Source: Tritrichomonas musculus (lineage: Eukaryota; Parabasalia; Tritrichomonadida; Tritrichomonadidae). From it: a DNA stretch of 64,000 bases. Numbering within the stretch: position 1 is the first letter of the stretch; every line of letters begins with the position of its first letter. Shown here piece by piece: positions 28,501 through 37,532 of the stretch. A model generated the notes under the pieces. The model saw nothing but the letters and a program-made list of their open reading frames with translations, searched no databases and was not told the origin of the DNA. A program made the translations under genes and the position numbers. The stretch is from assembly GCA_039105265.1 (NCBI GenBank), contig JAPFFF010000005.1, positions 2,465,501 through 2,529,500 of the forward strand. Reading direction: 5' to 3'.

Positions 28501-30470
28501 CCAAAGATGAAGAAACTTCTCAAATTAAAGACGATGAAGAGAAAGATTTGGAAGAAGCTAAGGACGAAGAATCACCACAAATCACTCCTTATGGAACATT
28601 ACCAGATCTTAAAGATGTTGAAGAAGGAGAGCTTCGAGACGCATTAAAAGAAATCATTGACTCAGATGCTGATGATGATACTGATGAAGAAAAAGATGAT
28701 CTTGAAAATGAAAGTGATGCTGATAATTATGAAGGATTCATTAAAGATGCAGCTACATCAGCATTAGAAGAGATTAAAGATAAAATGGCAGAACTTGATG
28801 AAAGAGAGGAAGAATTGAACCAAAGAGAAGCCCAACTTGAGAACAAAATGCAAGAAATGGAGAAAAACATAAGAGCCCAAATTATGAATGAAATGTATGA
28901 AGCTCAACGTGAAGAAAATGTTAAAGACAAGGAAAGAAGATTGCAGAAAAAAGGCATTAGAGAAGAAAAACTAGAAGAAGAAGATTTGTATTACGATGAA
29001 GAAGAAGAGGAAGAAGAAGAGTTCTTCGAAGAAGAAGAAAAACAACAAAATAGAATTGAAGCCAAAATGGACGATATGAAAAAATTATTCACTAACAAAG
29101 TTGAAATTGAACAAAATAAAGTTGAAACTGAGCAAAATAAAGTTGAACCTGAGCAAAATAAAGAAATCTTTAAGGATTATGAAGAAGAAGAGGAGGAAGA
29201 AGAATTCCAAAATGATCATGATTTGAATGATGAAGATTTCGAAGATGAGAAAGAAAAAGCTATCGTTCATCATAAAGAAGAAGAAGAAAATAAAGGCGGT
29301 GATCTTTCTAACATCGTCTCTGGAATCGGAAAAGGATTGTTCGGAAATATTGATAAGAAAGATTCAGAAAAGAAAGATGAGATAGAGAATGAAGAAGAAG
29401 AGGAAGAAGAGAAACTTTCTAATGAAGACTATTTGTCTGCAGACAAAGATGAATTCGAAGGAATGGAAGAAGCCGAAGAGGAAGAAAAGAAAGATGCAAA
29501 GAATAAAGAAGAAGAAGAGGAAGAACAAAAAGGAGGCGACCTTTCTAGCATTGTTTCCGGAATTGGCAAAGGTTTGTTTGCATCTAAAGAAAGCAAAGAT
29601 AAAAAAGAAGTAAACAAAGAAACAGAAAACGAGGAAGAAGAAGAAAATAAAGAAACAGAAGAAGAAAATAAAAATGATTTCGAAGAAGAAGAAGAAGAAA
29701 ACAAAGAAGATTTTGAAAAAGAAGAAGAAGAAGAAGAGGAAGAACAAAAAGGAGGCGATCTTTCTAGCATTGTTTCAGGAATTGGCAAAGGTTTGTTTGC
29801 ATCTAAAGAAAACAAAGATAAAAAAGTAGAAAACAAAGAAGAAGAAGAAAATAAAGAAGATTTCGAAGAAGAAGAAAATAAAGAAGATTTCGAAGAGGAA
29901 GAAAATATGGATGATTTTGAAGATGAAGAAAAGAAGGATGATTTTGAAGATGAAGAAAAGAAGGATGATACAGAAAAAGAAAAAGTTACAACAGGCGGAG
30001 ATCTTTCAAAAATTGTTTCAGATATCGGAAACGGTTTGTTCGGAAATAAAGAAGAAGAGCCCAAAGAAGTAAGTAAAGATGACACAGAAGAGTATAACGA
30101 TGATGAATTCTTTAGTAAGAGTGAAGAAGATCTCAACTTAAATGAGCCAAAACAGAATGAAGAAGAATCAAACAAAAGTGAAGTTGAAGATGAACAAAAG
30201 GAAAGTGAATTGAATGAACCCAAAGAAACCAAAGAAGATACAAGCAAGAAAGAAAAGAAGAAGAGTAAGAAGCCCGAAATTACAATGTCAGATATCCCAA
30301 TTCGTTCACTTTCATTAAAGAAAATTGAAGAACCATCAGGAGAAGCTCCATTAAAGAGAGGAAGAAGAACACCTGATCGAATCTACAAGAATAATCAACA
30401 ATCTCAAGTTAATCATTTGCCAAAATCAGTTCAACAGCTTTCAGGTTCAACTTCTCCTAAGAAAGGGTAA
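22566..30470 (+). CDS. Giant acidic repeat protein (2,634 residues), function unknown
   Basis: A single open frame of 7.9 kb. Regions in order: a mixed basic N-terminus (1-400); Glu/Asp/Asn-rich low complexity (400-900) ending in DQDDNNNN repeats; an alanine/arginine-rich helical segment (about 980-1065, KAREARLAAREAREEAREA-like); two copies of a ~115-residue module containing FAFNAP-[ED]-SG and ending NIANNL-[IL]-GN; four 69-residue tandem repeats (about 1371-1647) with TKSPSTFESIEQYKQDEENS; degenerate EEGELRDA-like units; a coiled coil (about 2075-2150); then poly-Glu with four GGDLSxIVSGIGKGLF motifs; and a basic Ser/Pro tail. No enzymatic domain, signal peptide or membrane segment is visible. 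It may be a structural or flagellar-cytoskeletal scaffold, but nothing proves this. Many antisense open frames exist only because of the GAA/GAT-rich composition. Confidence 0.85.
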   Translation: MLHNSKILQNNSATYLEVVEQRRLYSDHMRRLLLARATIDAEAPPTSFGIENRQKKLSKKREMQLQLEADKINFVNNLYQNKINSNNSLSNYNVNLTFADSKAKNPNDSHQTARRRSSSIGRGANTKENLISLPDDEFEKVFLYKKDENEDEEFEKFERDFLNRPSTQIQPRKKKNPNIVTPNVKQSKRKDRNQSSQNQEYQPVEPQINDDQSSPPKAPRKKSESGTLSANMVVVEVKEETESEENTKPKYVFNEINKPISNRAPRSVYNVATKKVVSPYEEPLPMPKSQTKSFPKGMSKRHRELRKRLKEREAKKKRDNENFKTPQKTKKFASPKSNKKQSQALPIQKADEEYDSLEEEAEFESENEKEINSSKSPSQLLEDVEMGSDDGSGQIDSEKDQATLIHRQQIKNDDNVIEAENNGEIKEVPVLNNSNETNDQISTENQFKFSIENFEESIEPSAIETAEGDELDDNDEFQIDQSKITNNQLDQNIITTSFVGVAQEVEVLQPSDVEAGVHTLTKMINDDSSIVENVIRKLSNLAEAGKIGEQQNRQLLDVLQQIEKQGQKDSNQDESPQKENDQNTEQFDDQEFNQLDPNVDEQENNEEINQRENTEKNEENAESTEKVDQPKDTENIEDAEGTEEAADGKTDNQENAEEVDVEEVSKAVNVEIIEDDENNDETEEKEDIEDEDGDEIADENENFEKANEIGKAVDVENIEDDENIEDVENIEDENVENENNEENEEAKEEKAASRKSVNVENIEDDGDVEDAEENDNVDINEENENVITENNGQNDNIQQNENNEENENQQDNNEQNEDNENNEQNDNNNEDNNNSDQDDNNNNDQDDNSNNDQDDNNNNNDQDDNNNNNDNNNNNNDDNNNNGQNGNNNNGNNKNDEKEAQDDENEEEEDGGANEGNGGGDNDDAEAQEDNGSDVQGSPAATPAASNGNTAALNASQPDPANYDDVSLEDLIPNEDDDEFTWRAKLKAREARLAAREAREEAREAKHKVREANARMREAQVSAREAKLEARNAREEAKAAKEELKKAQELMALLKEAIERGEVPVFPPGFADLGSSDSLNEEEDHESQNQSRPLNNNNINTDNSQNQSQNVKSGFEMDDNEDDEDQFAFNAPESGNTTTNLENNNTNENQNNENEGSEDELPAIKRNPSNVVSNIANNLIGNDDDQNKLNFEVNDTEEEEDQNEEESINVVKNVNQNQDQSQVQKAPSGGGFEVSDEDNDNNENDEFAFNAPDSGDVTANQEDTNPNENQDKENEGNEEETVADRNPIDEVAGNIANNLLGNTNNNTQEEEQEEEVIHGYPENHDDVSLQIGGDVLAFSFEAVKRNPAPRKRGTPKAKPKQPADDDDTNSVVLEEGKNKEEDELNKARSEEAGRDITKSPSTFESIEKYKQDEENSLQEAVEDDLEGDPEAIALSRTSSKVLEAGKNQEEGELNKARSEETGRDMTKSPSTFESIEQYKQDEENSLQDAVEDDQDGDPEALALSRTNSKVLEAGKNQEEDELRDARNEEKGRDITKSPSTFESIEQYKQNEENSLQEAVEDDQEGDSEALALSRTSSKVLEAGKNQEEDELRDARNEEKGRDITKSPSTFESIEQYKQDEENSLQEAVEDDQEGDSEALALSRTSSKVLEAGKNKEEDELRDAQSEEKEKEGKDLLDAADHQSSQSQSVSDTTPEQLEMIKFMEEGELMRARADDYESSSSASFVDSDGYKEDEERSLQTAKDDEFASDYLTMSGLEAKKKEEEELVKSQRIEEENDGQMKKTNSSLEDDFDNENGDDEKEEEEEESKEKDDLADDFDDDKLSENLSQEEEEEENDKLSESLSEAESGNSESLMKTKDSEEILLINRINEEEQQGKINGAESSESYFTSDNVYKRIEDMKDSEEERVSFSESKLPHENESDIERRKDEESRFLSDAKNEKEIEDNNDLTPNLSLERILSGTIDALEGRKAHEEDDLHEAKDEETSQIKDDEEKDLEEAKDEESPQITPYGTLPDLKDVEEGELRDALKEIIDSDADDDTDEEKDDLENESDADNYEGFIKDAATSALEEIKDKMAELDEREEELNQREAQLENKMQEMEKNIRAQIMNEMYEAQREENVKDKERRLQKKGIREEKLEEEDLYYDEEEEEEEEFFEEEEKQQNRIEAKMDDMKKLFTNKVEIEQNKVETEQNKVEPEQNKEIFKDYEEEEEEEEFQNDHDLNDEDFEDEKEKAIVHHKEEEENKGGDLSNIVSGIGKGLFGNIDKKDSEKKDEIENEEEEEEEKLSNEDYLSADKDEFEGMEEAEEEEKKDAKNKEEEEEEQKGGDLSSIVSGIGKGLFASKESKDKKEVNKETENEEEEENKETEEENKNDFEEEEEENKEDFEKEEEEEEEEQKGGDLSSIVSGIGKGLFASKENKDKKVENKEEEENKEDFEEEENKEDFEEEENMDDFEDEEKKDDFEDEEKKDDTEKEKVTTGGDLSKIVSDIGNGLFGNKEEEPKEVSKDDTEEYNDDEFFSKSEEDLNLNEPKQNEEESNKSEVEDEQKESELNEPKETKEDTSKKEKKKSKKPEITMSDIPIRSLSLKKIEEPSGEAPLKRGRRTPDRIYKNNQQSQVNHLPKSVQQLSGSTSPKKG
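25071..25235 (+). repeat. Intragenic Asn/Asp microsatellite
   Basis: Tandem GATCAAGATGACAACAACA-type units of about 30-36 bp, repeated at least four times, then AAT/AAC triplets. They encode DQDD plus Asn runs. Confidence 0.8.
25270..25720 (+). other. Sharp GC-rich island inside the giant gene
   Basis: Within an otherwise AT-rich gene, this stretch switches to GC-rich codons (GGC, GCC, GCG, CGC, GAG, AAG) and encodes a Gly/Ala segment followed by a charged single helix with repeated AREAR/REAK units. The reading frame continues through both edges, so it is not an inserted stop-bearing element. Confidence 0.8.
26679..27506 (+). repeat. Four 207-bp tandem repeats in the coding frame
   Basis: Repeat starts, marked by the Val-Leu-Glu codons, fall exactly every 207 bp at 26679, 26886, 27093, 27300 and 27507. 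Each unit encodes 69 residues including KSPSTFESIE, YKQ-[DN]-EENSLQ and ALSRT-[NS]-SKVLEAGKN. Units 3 and 4 are nearly identical in DNA, pointing to recent duplication or conversion; a fifth unit decays after about 15 codons. Confidence 0.9.
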
Positions 30471-30803
30471 ATTAATTGAAAAGATATGTTTAATCGTGCT
30501 TGCTATTTTTTTTAAGAGGCCATTTATTTTTATAAAATGGTTTCAATGTTAGCAGTCATTTACTGTCATATCAGCGGAAATTAATCGCTACACGTAATTT
30601 ATACAAACATACATGTTATTTATTTATTTTTATTTGAATAAACAATTTTTAAATCTAAAATTTTGATTTATTGTTATTGATAAGATATTTGGCCAATTGT
30701 ATAAACATATAAACATAAAATCTTTTTCACTCCAGAAATATTTATTAAAAATTTTTTACATACCAAAAAAAGAAAATTCATTCCAATTCTTTTTTGAGCA
30801 ACT
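30471..30803. other. Intergenic region between convergent genes
   Basis: AT-rich 3' flanks of two convergent genes. A short hairpin (CCATTT...AAATGG near 30520) follows the giant gene; no coding potential is seen. Confidence 0.5.
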
Positions 30804-31481
30804 TTAAAGTTCGTTAAATTTCCGCTTTACAGGCATTTCATTTGTTCCTTTCTTTGAAATCAAAGCAAGAGGATGTTGATTCTTTCTCATCATAGAAACA
30901 GTTAATGATCTCCTTCTTACAAAATGAGCTTTATTATTACCCATTTCATTAGCCAATTCATCTTCCCAGATTTTTTTGGCTGATTCTCTTTGTGAATTTA
31001 AATACTGTTCTTGTAGGACATGAAGTTCTGTTTTTGCTTTTGCTGTCTTTTCTTGGAGCTCTTTTTCCTCATTTGATAATGATTGAATTTCTGATTGAAG
31101 GTTTGATTGGAAAGTTGAAATAGCCGAGCTTCTTTTATTTGGATCGCTTATGTCAGTTATAAGACTTTCGTCACGAAGTTTTTGAAGAACAGATATATGC
31201 TCTTCTAAAGAAACTCTTTTTTGATGGATTCTATCATATTGCTGTTGAACTTCTGGAAGAATTGATGATTTAAATTTGGTAATTTGATCTGTTAACAACT
31301 TCTTTTCTTTAAGATCGTGATCTAAGGAAGATTTGTAAAATTTGAGCGATTTTTCGGTCAATCTTGGGCCTTGCGTAGATGCCTCAAGTGAAGCAATTTC
31401 TTTAAGAAGTTGTTGCTTTATTTCTTCTTGAGCTTGAAGCGCAAGCTTCATTGATTCAATAAGAGATTCGTCTTCTTCCAT
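30804..31481 (-). CDS. Small coiled-coil protein
   Basis: 225 residues starting MEEDESLIESMKLALQAQEE. Residues about 5-175 are predicted to form two or three coiled-coil stretches; the C-terminal ~45 residues are basic, with VRRRSLTVSMMRKNQHPLAL and a K-R-K near the end. The RRRSLTV sequence looks like a basophilic kinase site. No family is recognised. Charged helical proteins of this size in flagellates are often axonemal or basal-body parts, which is inference only. The leader contains TCATAATAG 22 bp before the ATG, Initiator-like, and further upstream an AACGGTTTT Myb-type word on the plus strand. Confidence 0.75.
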   Translation of the reverse strand: MEEDESLIESMKLALQAQEEIKQQLLKEIASLEASTQGPRLTEKSLKFYKSSLDHDLKEKKLLTDQITKFKSSILPEVQQQYDRIHQKRVSLEEHISVLQKLRDESLITDISDPNKRSSAISTFQSNLQSEIQSLSNEEKELQEKTAKAKTELHVLQEQYLNSQRESAKKIWEDELANEMGNNKAHFVRRRSLTVSMMRKNQHPLALISKKGTNEMPVKRKFNEL

Positions 31482-34212
31482 TTTGCAATTCTATTATGAA
31501 TTTTGATATAAAAAATCTTTTTTTAGATAAATTATTGAAAAAGTCGATCTCTTTTCTGGTAACGGTTTTATAAAAAAATGGAGGGAAATTGAAATTTCAA
31601 TAACCAATTCATTTTTGTGAAAAGAATTGGAGAATTTTCATGTTCAAATGAATAGTTTCGAATTAAAGCTGATTCATTAAATATCGAATATTTACAAAAA
31701 AAAATTTGGGAAAACTAAAAATAACAAATAAATTCATATTAATATTGATTTTGTGCTTATATTTGTATATATAAAATTTAATATAATGTTTGATAGTTAT
31801 TATATCTAAAATATCTATGCAATTTATTTATATTGGATAGATAAGAATGATTTATTTCTTTTTAGTTGATTTGAATGTCTATTCAAATCTTTTTTACTCT
31901 CAATTTTTCTTTTTAAATAAAATTTTTTTAATTTTGCATATTTTTCTTGATGAAAAAATTATATTTTTTAAATAATCTTACATATTTAATCATTAATCAT
32001 TATTATAAAAATAATTATTCATATAATATTCAAATTCAATATGTGTATCTGCTTGCTGAGATTCTTTAAACAAATAATCAAGTGCTATTAATCATAATTC
32101 TTAAATCAAATTGGCAGTTGAAATTTGAAATTATTGCTAATATATAGAATCATCATATGTATATATATCTAATATATCGTTTTTGAATGATTTGGTTTGC
32201 TGTATTTAGTAAAATAATTGATTTAATAACATCAGTAAATTTTTCAAAAAAAAAAAAAAAAAAAAATATATCTCAGCCTTTTGGAATAAATATCAAATTT
32301 TGACTGGTTTATTCTTATTATATTTGAACAAACCTTTAAACCATCTTTTGATCCATCTTGAATTACTTGAAATTACAAATCTTCCATTTTGATCAGTTGT
32401 CTTTAATCAAATCATATATATGATATTTACATATATTCACTATTATATTATTTATAAATAGAGTACTACAAGCTAAATGGTTTTTTAGATTTTTAATTAA
32501 TTTATATATATTTAAAATATAGTGCACAAAATATTTAACAATTCATATCTATGATTTGTTTTTTTCTGATAAATTCTTAGATAAATTAAAAATAATTTTA
32601 TAAAAAAAAATCCATTGAAATATTTAACTTTTTCAAAAAATTATTTAATGATTTTAATAAAAAGAAGATTTAAAAATATTTTTCTATAAAAAAAGGATCA
32701 TGTTAGTATATATTTTTTTAATAAATATTATCTAATTATTTGAATATATTAATTAAAAAAATCAGCGCAAATTTTTCCAAAAAATGCATTTATAAAATTC
32801 AATGCAAATCGGTTATTATCATAAAGTTGACCATGACAATCATTTTTTGAATACATTTTATATTATTAAAATAAAACAATTATTTTTAAAAATAAAAATA
32901 TTTTATCAAATTAAGAATTAATTTAATTTAATTTATTAAATCTCTTAACTTTTGATTAAATTAATTAATTATTCGACTATTTTTTTGTCTGAAATATGAT
33001 TTATAATATTCTTTCCTATATATATGTGAATTTCTTGGCTATTCAATTAGTTAGCCCTCTCTTTTGGATTTAATCTGAGATATATGACTTTCATAGTTGA
33101 ATAAAAATTGCCTATTATTTTATCATAACTTTTCAGTTGAAATTGAATATCATTCATTTTAAAATCAACTTTTTCAGAAAGCATTTCTAGCGCTTGTTTT
33201 TATTTTTTTGTATTTTGGCATTTTTAGCGTTTGTTGTGTCTTTTACAGGAGATATGTTTTGATTATATTTTGGGATTCTCTTTTCTCTTGCTTTTTTTAA
33301 TGTACCATCAATTATTTTTTCTTTTCCCTTAACATTATTAAGTTGATTTGCGCGAGAAAACTTTGAAGATTTGTTCGTGAAACTCAATTTATTTGTAAAA
33401 TTTTTAGTATAAACTTCTCAAAATATACAATATATGATAAATATCTTTTTCTAAAAAATCTGCGCCAAATTTTTGAAAAAAAGTGGATTTATAATTTTAA
33501 ATATGTCATTTAAATATCATATTAAAAAATTGTTCAAATCGTATAGAGAATTATAAAATTATGGACAGTTTTTCAGTATTAATTATGAAAACTAATTGAA
33601 AATGCATACTTTTTCAATAGTTTTTTTAATTGCTATATTTATTATAAAAATATCTCAAAATTTATCAGAAAAAAAATTTTCTTATTGATATTTTATATAT
33701 ATTTGTGGTATATATTGTTTGTGTATGATATTCTTTTTAAATAAACGAATGATTTGGTTTTATCTTTTCAATTTTGAATGGTTTACATTTATGCTTGTAG
33801 TGCTCTTTATAAATAATATAAAATTTTGAATTTATCAATTATTAAACGCAAAAAAATGAAAAAAATGATCATTCAATTTGTAAAAAAAAAAAAAATGGTT
33901 AATTGTGAGAACAAATCAAATTGTTCAGAAAAAATATATTGAATTCTTTTTTGTTTTTTTCTCTTGATTATCTTTTACTTTTCAAATCAGATTGTAAAGA
34001 AAAGTATAAATACGTGCCTCTTTAAAATGCATTATTTTTTTTTTCCTAAAAAAAAAAAAAAAAAAAAAAAAAAATAAGATAAAGATATAGCAAAAATAAA
34101 GTATCGATATATTTATTATAATAACAATTAAATATATACATATATAAATGTTTTTGGGCCAAAAAAGGATAAAAAGCAAGCAAAAAAATAAAATTATATA
34201 TAAAAAAACTCA
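31482..34212. other. AT-rich intergenic region, 2.7 kb
   Basis: No intact gene is supported. It has long A/T runs (A22 near 32249, A25 near 34049), a weak direct repeat (ATCAGCGCAAATTTTT near 32761 and ATCTGCGCCAAATTTTT near 33458, about 50 bp diverged), and one Met-less basic open frame (33187-33402, minus). Confidence 0.5.
33187..33402 (-). pseudogene. Met-less basic reading frame, possible gene remnant
   Basis: A frame of about 71 codons follows a TGA and ends with TAG, with protein-like basic composition (SSKFSRANQLNNVKGKEK, REKRIPKYNQNISPVKD) but no Met anywhere. It stands out from the surrounding A/T-rich DNA by more GC-containing codons. It may be the 3' remnant of a lost gene or chance. 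Confidence 0.25.
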
Positions 34213-36756
34213 TTAACTGGGAAATGCCATTTGAGGTGGATTCTTCAATGTTTCTAACGTTGATACAGCATTTAAGGGGATCGGCTTCACTTTTTTCAGT
34301 ATTGACGAGAAATTTATCTTTGCCATATTTGAAAGATCAATCACAAAAGCTATCCATCTATCTTGAGGAACTTCATAAGCTTGAGTATCATCATCCTGTG
34401 ATTTTTTTATAATTTCAGGAATGATTTTTTTATTTATGTGAGAATGAATCATCCATAACTCATTAAATAATAACGGCATTTCCATAATTGGTTGTTCAAA
34501 TGGATCATAAGAAGAGAAAAGTTGAGCGAAAACATTAGTGGCTACAAAAGCGCTCAAAGCAAGTTCTGTAGTATCATCAAAAACACCTTCACGAAAAGAA
34601 ACAATAGCAATTGACATAATCAACTTGAAAAGTCCTGCATTCATTTTATGGGTATTGAAAAATAAATCATTAATATCTTCAAGAAGCAGAACAATTGGAT
34701 ATCTAGAAACAATCATTGATAATCCAACATTATTTGAAGAATCAAGCATAGAATTGTTGATTGTTACTGGATTTGTAGTCTTAATTGAATTTTCGATATA
34801 TTTGTTAAAATCTGTATTATGATATGAACCTCCAACATTTGTACAACTACTTGTTGAAAGCGGTCCTTGAGTAGAATTGACACTGCCAGCGGTCATTCTT
34901 AATGTATTTTTTTGGCTAATAAATTGGATTTGCTGTTGAAGAAGTTGGTATTGCAGTTGTTGTTGTTGGTATTCATATTCATCTGTCGTTTCAATATCGA
35001 AGACAATTCGATAAGGACGAACAATTTGATAATTCATGTAATTCGCTGTTAGTGTAACAATGTTTTCAATATATTTGAAAGTTTCATCGAAATTTGGAAT
35101 ATGTTTCATCATTTGACTTGGCATTGTAAAAATAATCGATTCTGAAACAAATTCTCCCCAAGGAACTTTATATTTTGATGTGTTTTCGTATACTGAAGGA
35201 TCAGAATGAACAACCTGTGGATAAAGAGTGACACTTGAAAAAGTAACTTCCATTTTATCGCCAATTTTACAATTATTGTTTGATTCTTTGCTTTCTTTAA
35301 TACTATTACTTGATTCATTTTTACCAATTGATATTACAGATGATCGATTTTTGTCAGAAGAAAGATCAGGAATTGCAAGATAAACGATTCCGCCAAATGG
35401 TGATGATATTGAAGTCTTTGTTCCATCAAACGGGTAAGATGAAATAACCATAGGCCATCTTTTCCAGGGGCCTGGTTTTGTAAACAGAGTTACATTATGT
35501 ATTCCAATTTGAATTCGGGTTCCTTTTGGAATATTCTTTCCTTCTACGGTTGATACCATTCCAGGAGAAATCCAAAATCCAGTAGAAAGAAGCGAGTCTT
35601 CATAAATTTGAAGAGTAACTGATTGTTCTGAGAAAGGTGTGTCAGGATCTGCAATTCCAGGAAATGTCGTTGCTACATCGAGATGATCCTTGACCATTTC
35701 AATTGGTACTTTTGAATATAGTTCATCAATTAGAACGGCAGCAATTGAATGATTTACAAATGGGCAAAACATTCCATTTTCTAAGCGATAATCTGTATCA
35801 CGAAGATACTGCCAGCATAGTTGTAAAAGCTGATCTATCATAAAAACATGATTTTTTCCTGATGCAAGAACATGATATCTGATTGACGTGGCCAAATCAT
35901 CAAGATAAGATAAATTACGATTTTTTGTGTTAACAAATTTGTCAAATTGCTCAACTAATGAGCGAAAACTATATCGTTTAGAACGATCAAAACTTGTATA
36001 AACTTTAACTGTAATCGCTGTTCCATATTCATCTGAAAGTGAACAATGAGAATAAGAAAGACCAAATGTCAGTAAAAATTTATTAATTGGGAAAAAGTTG
36101 GTTTTTGTATTTTTTTCAGGAACGTATATAATACCTATCCCACCTCCTCTGTGCAAAATTTGATTCAGCATATTTAATTTTTCTTTATCTCCTAAGTCAA
36201 AATACGTAGGTATCATAATAAAAGTTTCGTTCGTTAAATCTGCACCAAAGTCATCAAAAACAAGATGAATTCCATGCGGTGCAAAACAACTTTTCATTTC
36301 TGATTGATATTCACTGGGGAATGATATGAAATGAATTGGTGAATTGATTGTTTTTTTGCCATTAAGCCATACAAACGAGTTGTATAAAACATTTGCTGTG
36401 TCTCCAGAGTTAAAATAATTTCTGTTGAACATATCTACATGGCCATAACATATTATTCGTCCTTTGGATTGTATATTTGCTGCGATCACTGGTAGAAATA
36501 TTCCAGTTTGATGGGATTCATCAAGAAGTAAATTTGATTCGATTATTGGTATTGTATCATCATCTAAGCAAACAATGGGAACTGTACCAGGGGGGCATTT
36601 AAAAGAGCTACAATTATTAACAAGATATTCATAATTTTGAGCAAGATCTTGATATGGAATATCGCCAGATTCTGTATTTTCACTAGTACCTCCTTTGATA
36701 TTTTTCTTTGAAGATGTTGGGGAAACAGCTACTGCTCTTGTAGCGCCGCAACCCAT
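34213..36756 (-). CDS. TCAF/M60-like protein with N-terminal lipidation signal
   Basis: 847 residues. It begins MGCGAT, fitting an N-myristoylation site (Gly2, Thr6) with an adjacent palmitoylatable Cys3, so it is probably anchored on the inner face of a membrane. Residues about 60-240 resemble the amidotransferase-like region of TRPM8-channel-associated factors (FLPVIAANIQSKGRIICYGH). Residues about 390-480 match the beta-domain preceding M60 peptidases (STGFWISPGMVSTVEG, then WKRWPMVISSYPFDG and SSPFGGIVYLAIP). The M60 zinc motif HExxH is not found in the C-terminal helical part, as judged by eye, so it is probably not a peptidase. A Gln-rich insert lies near residues 600-625. M60-like/TCAF families are expanded in trichomonads. 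The ATG at 36756 is chosen because it creates the lipidation signal. Confidence 0.75.
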   Translation of the reverse strand: MGCGATRAVAVSPTSSKKNIKGGTSENTESGDIPYQDLAQNYEYLVNNCSSFKCPPGTVPIVCLDDDTIPIIESNLLLDESHQTGIFLPVIAANIQSKGRIICYGHVDMFNRNYFNSGDTANVLYNSFVWLNGKKTINSPIHFISFPSEYQSEMKSCFAPHGIHLVFDDFGADLTNETFIMIPTYFDLGDKEKLNMLNQILHRGGGIGIIYVPEKNTKTNFFPINKFLLTFGLSYSHCSLSDEYGTAITVKVYTSFDRSKRYSFRSLVEQFDKFVNTKNRNLSYLDDLATSIRYHVLASGKNHVFMIDQLLQLCWQYLRDTDYRLENGMFCPFVNHSIAAVLIDELYSKVPIEMVKDHLDVATTFPGIADPDTPFSEQSVTLQIYEDSLLSTGFWISPGMVSTVEGKNIPKGTRIQIGIHNVTLFTKPGPWKRWPMVISSYPFDGTKTSISSPFGGIVYLAIPDLSSDKNRSSVISIGKNESSNSIKESKESNNNCKIGDKMEVTFSSVTLYPQVVHSDPSVYENTSKYKVPWGEFVSESIIFTMPSQMMKHIPNFDETFKYIENIVTLTANYMNYQIVRPYRIVFDIETTDEYEYQQQQLQYQLLQQQIQFISQKNTLRMTAGSVNSTQGPLSTSSCTNVGGSYHNTDFNKYIENSIKTTNPVTINNSMLDSSNNVGLSMIVSRYPIVLLLEDINDLFFNTHKMNAGLFKLIMSIAIVSFREGVFDDTTELALSAFVATNVFAQLFSSYDPFEQPIMEMPLLFNELWMIHSHINKKIIPEIIKKSQDDDTQAYEVPQDRWIAFVIDLSNMAKINFSSILKKVKPIPLNAVSTLETLKNPPQMAFPS

Positions 36757-36918
36757 TTTTTTAACAAGGCCAATTATGCTTTGAAAATTCTCTTACATCG
36801 TTATTTCTTGATATAAAATCGAATATTTTGTGAAAAGTGAATAAATTTGAATGATAACTTTGATTTCTTAGAATTATTTCTGAAAAAAATATTATGATAG
36901 AGAATGAATAAGATGGAT

Positions 36919-36950
<32 letters not shown>

Positions 36951-37532
36951 TAAGCATATTTAATGTACAAATCCAGGACGTTTAATAACCGCAATATTTT
37001 TGACATTTAAAAGGTTAAATATCATTTTATAAAAAACGAATATTTCCTTATGTTTCATATAATATGTCATATAAGTACTTTTTGCATGAAATATAATCGA
37101 ACAACGATAAAAAATATCACAAAAATAATAGTAAAAAAAAAAAAAAAACTGCAAATCATTTTTGCCTATTTTGATAAATACTTTGTTTTTTAATTTCAAA
37201 TAAATTTATTTGCTTTTACAGAATTCTGGTTTTAAAATTTTATATTATTTTTTTTTTGGAGAATAAAGATCTGTATTTACATACCAGGGAAAAGTGCATA
37301 AAAAAAGAAATGAAATCATGAGAAAAAGAACATCAATTATTCAAAGCTGGTTTTAATAAATAATCTTTCATTAAACATATGAATGAAAAAGCAATTTTTG
37401 GATGAAATGAGTTTATAAAATCTGTTAAAAGATATATAACTAAAGTGTTGAAACATATATAATAAATTCAAAATTCAATTAATTTATTTATTCAAACAAT
37501 GGTGATTTTATAACATGGAAAAAGCACATTTG
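36757..37532. other. Intergenic AT-rich region
   Basis: Upstream of the TCAF-like gene and downstream of the 515-residue gene. It contains A-runs near 36927-36951 and 37133-37148; an AACGAT word lies near 36797 on the minus strand. No gene is seen. Confidence 0.5.

Noticed and set aside
29364-30247. Antisense Phe/Ser-rich frames
   Set aside because: Shadow of poly-Glu codons in the giant gene.
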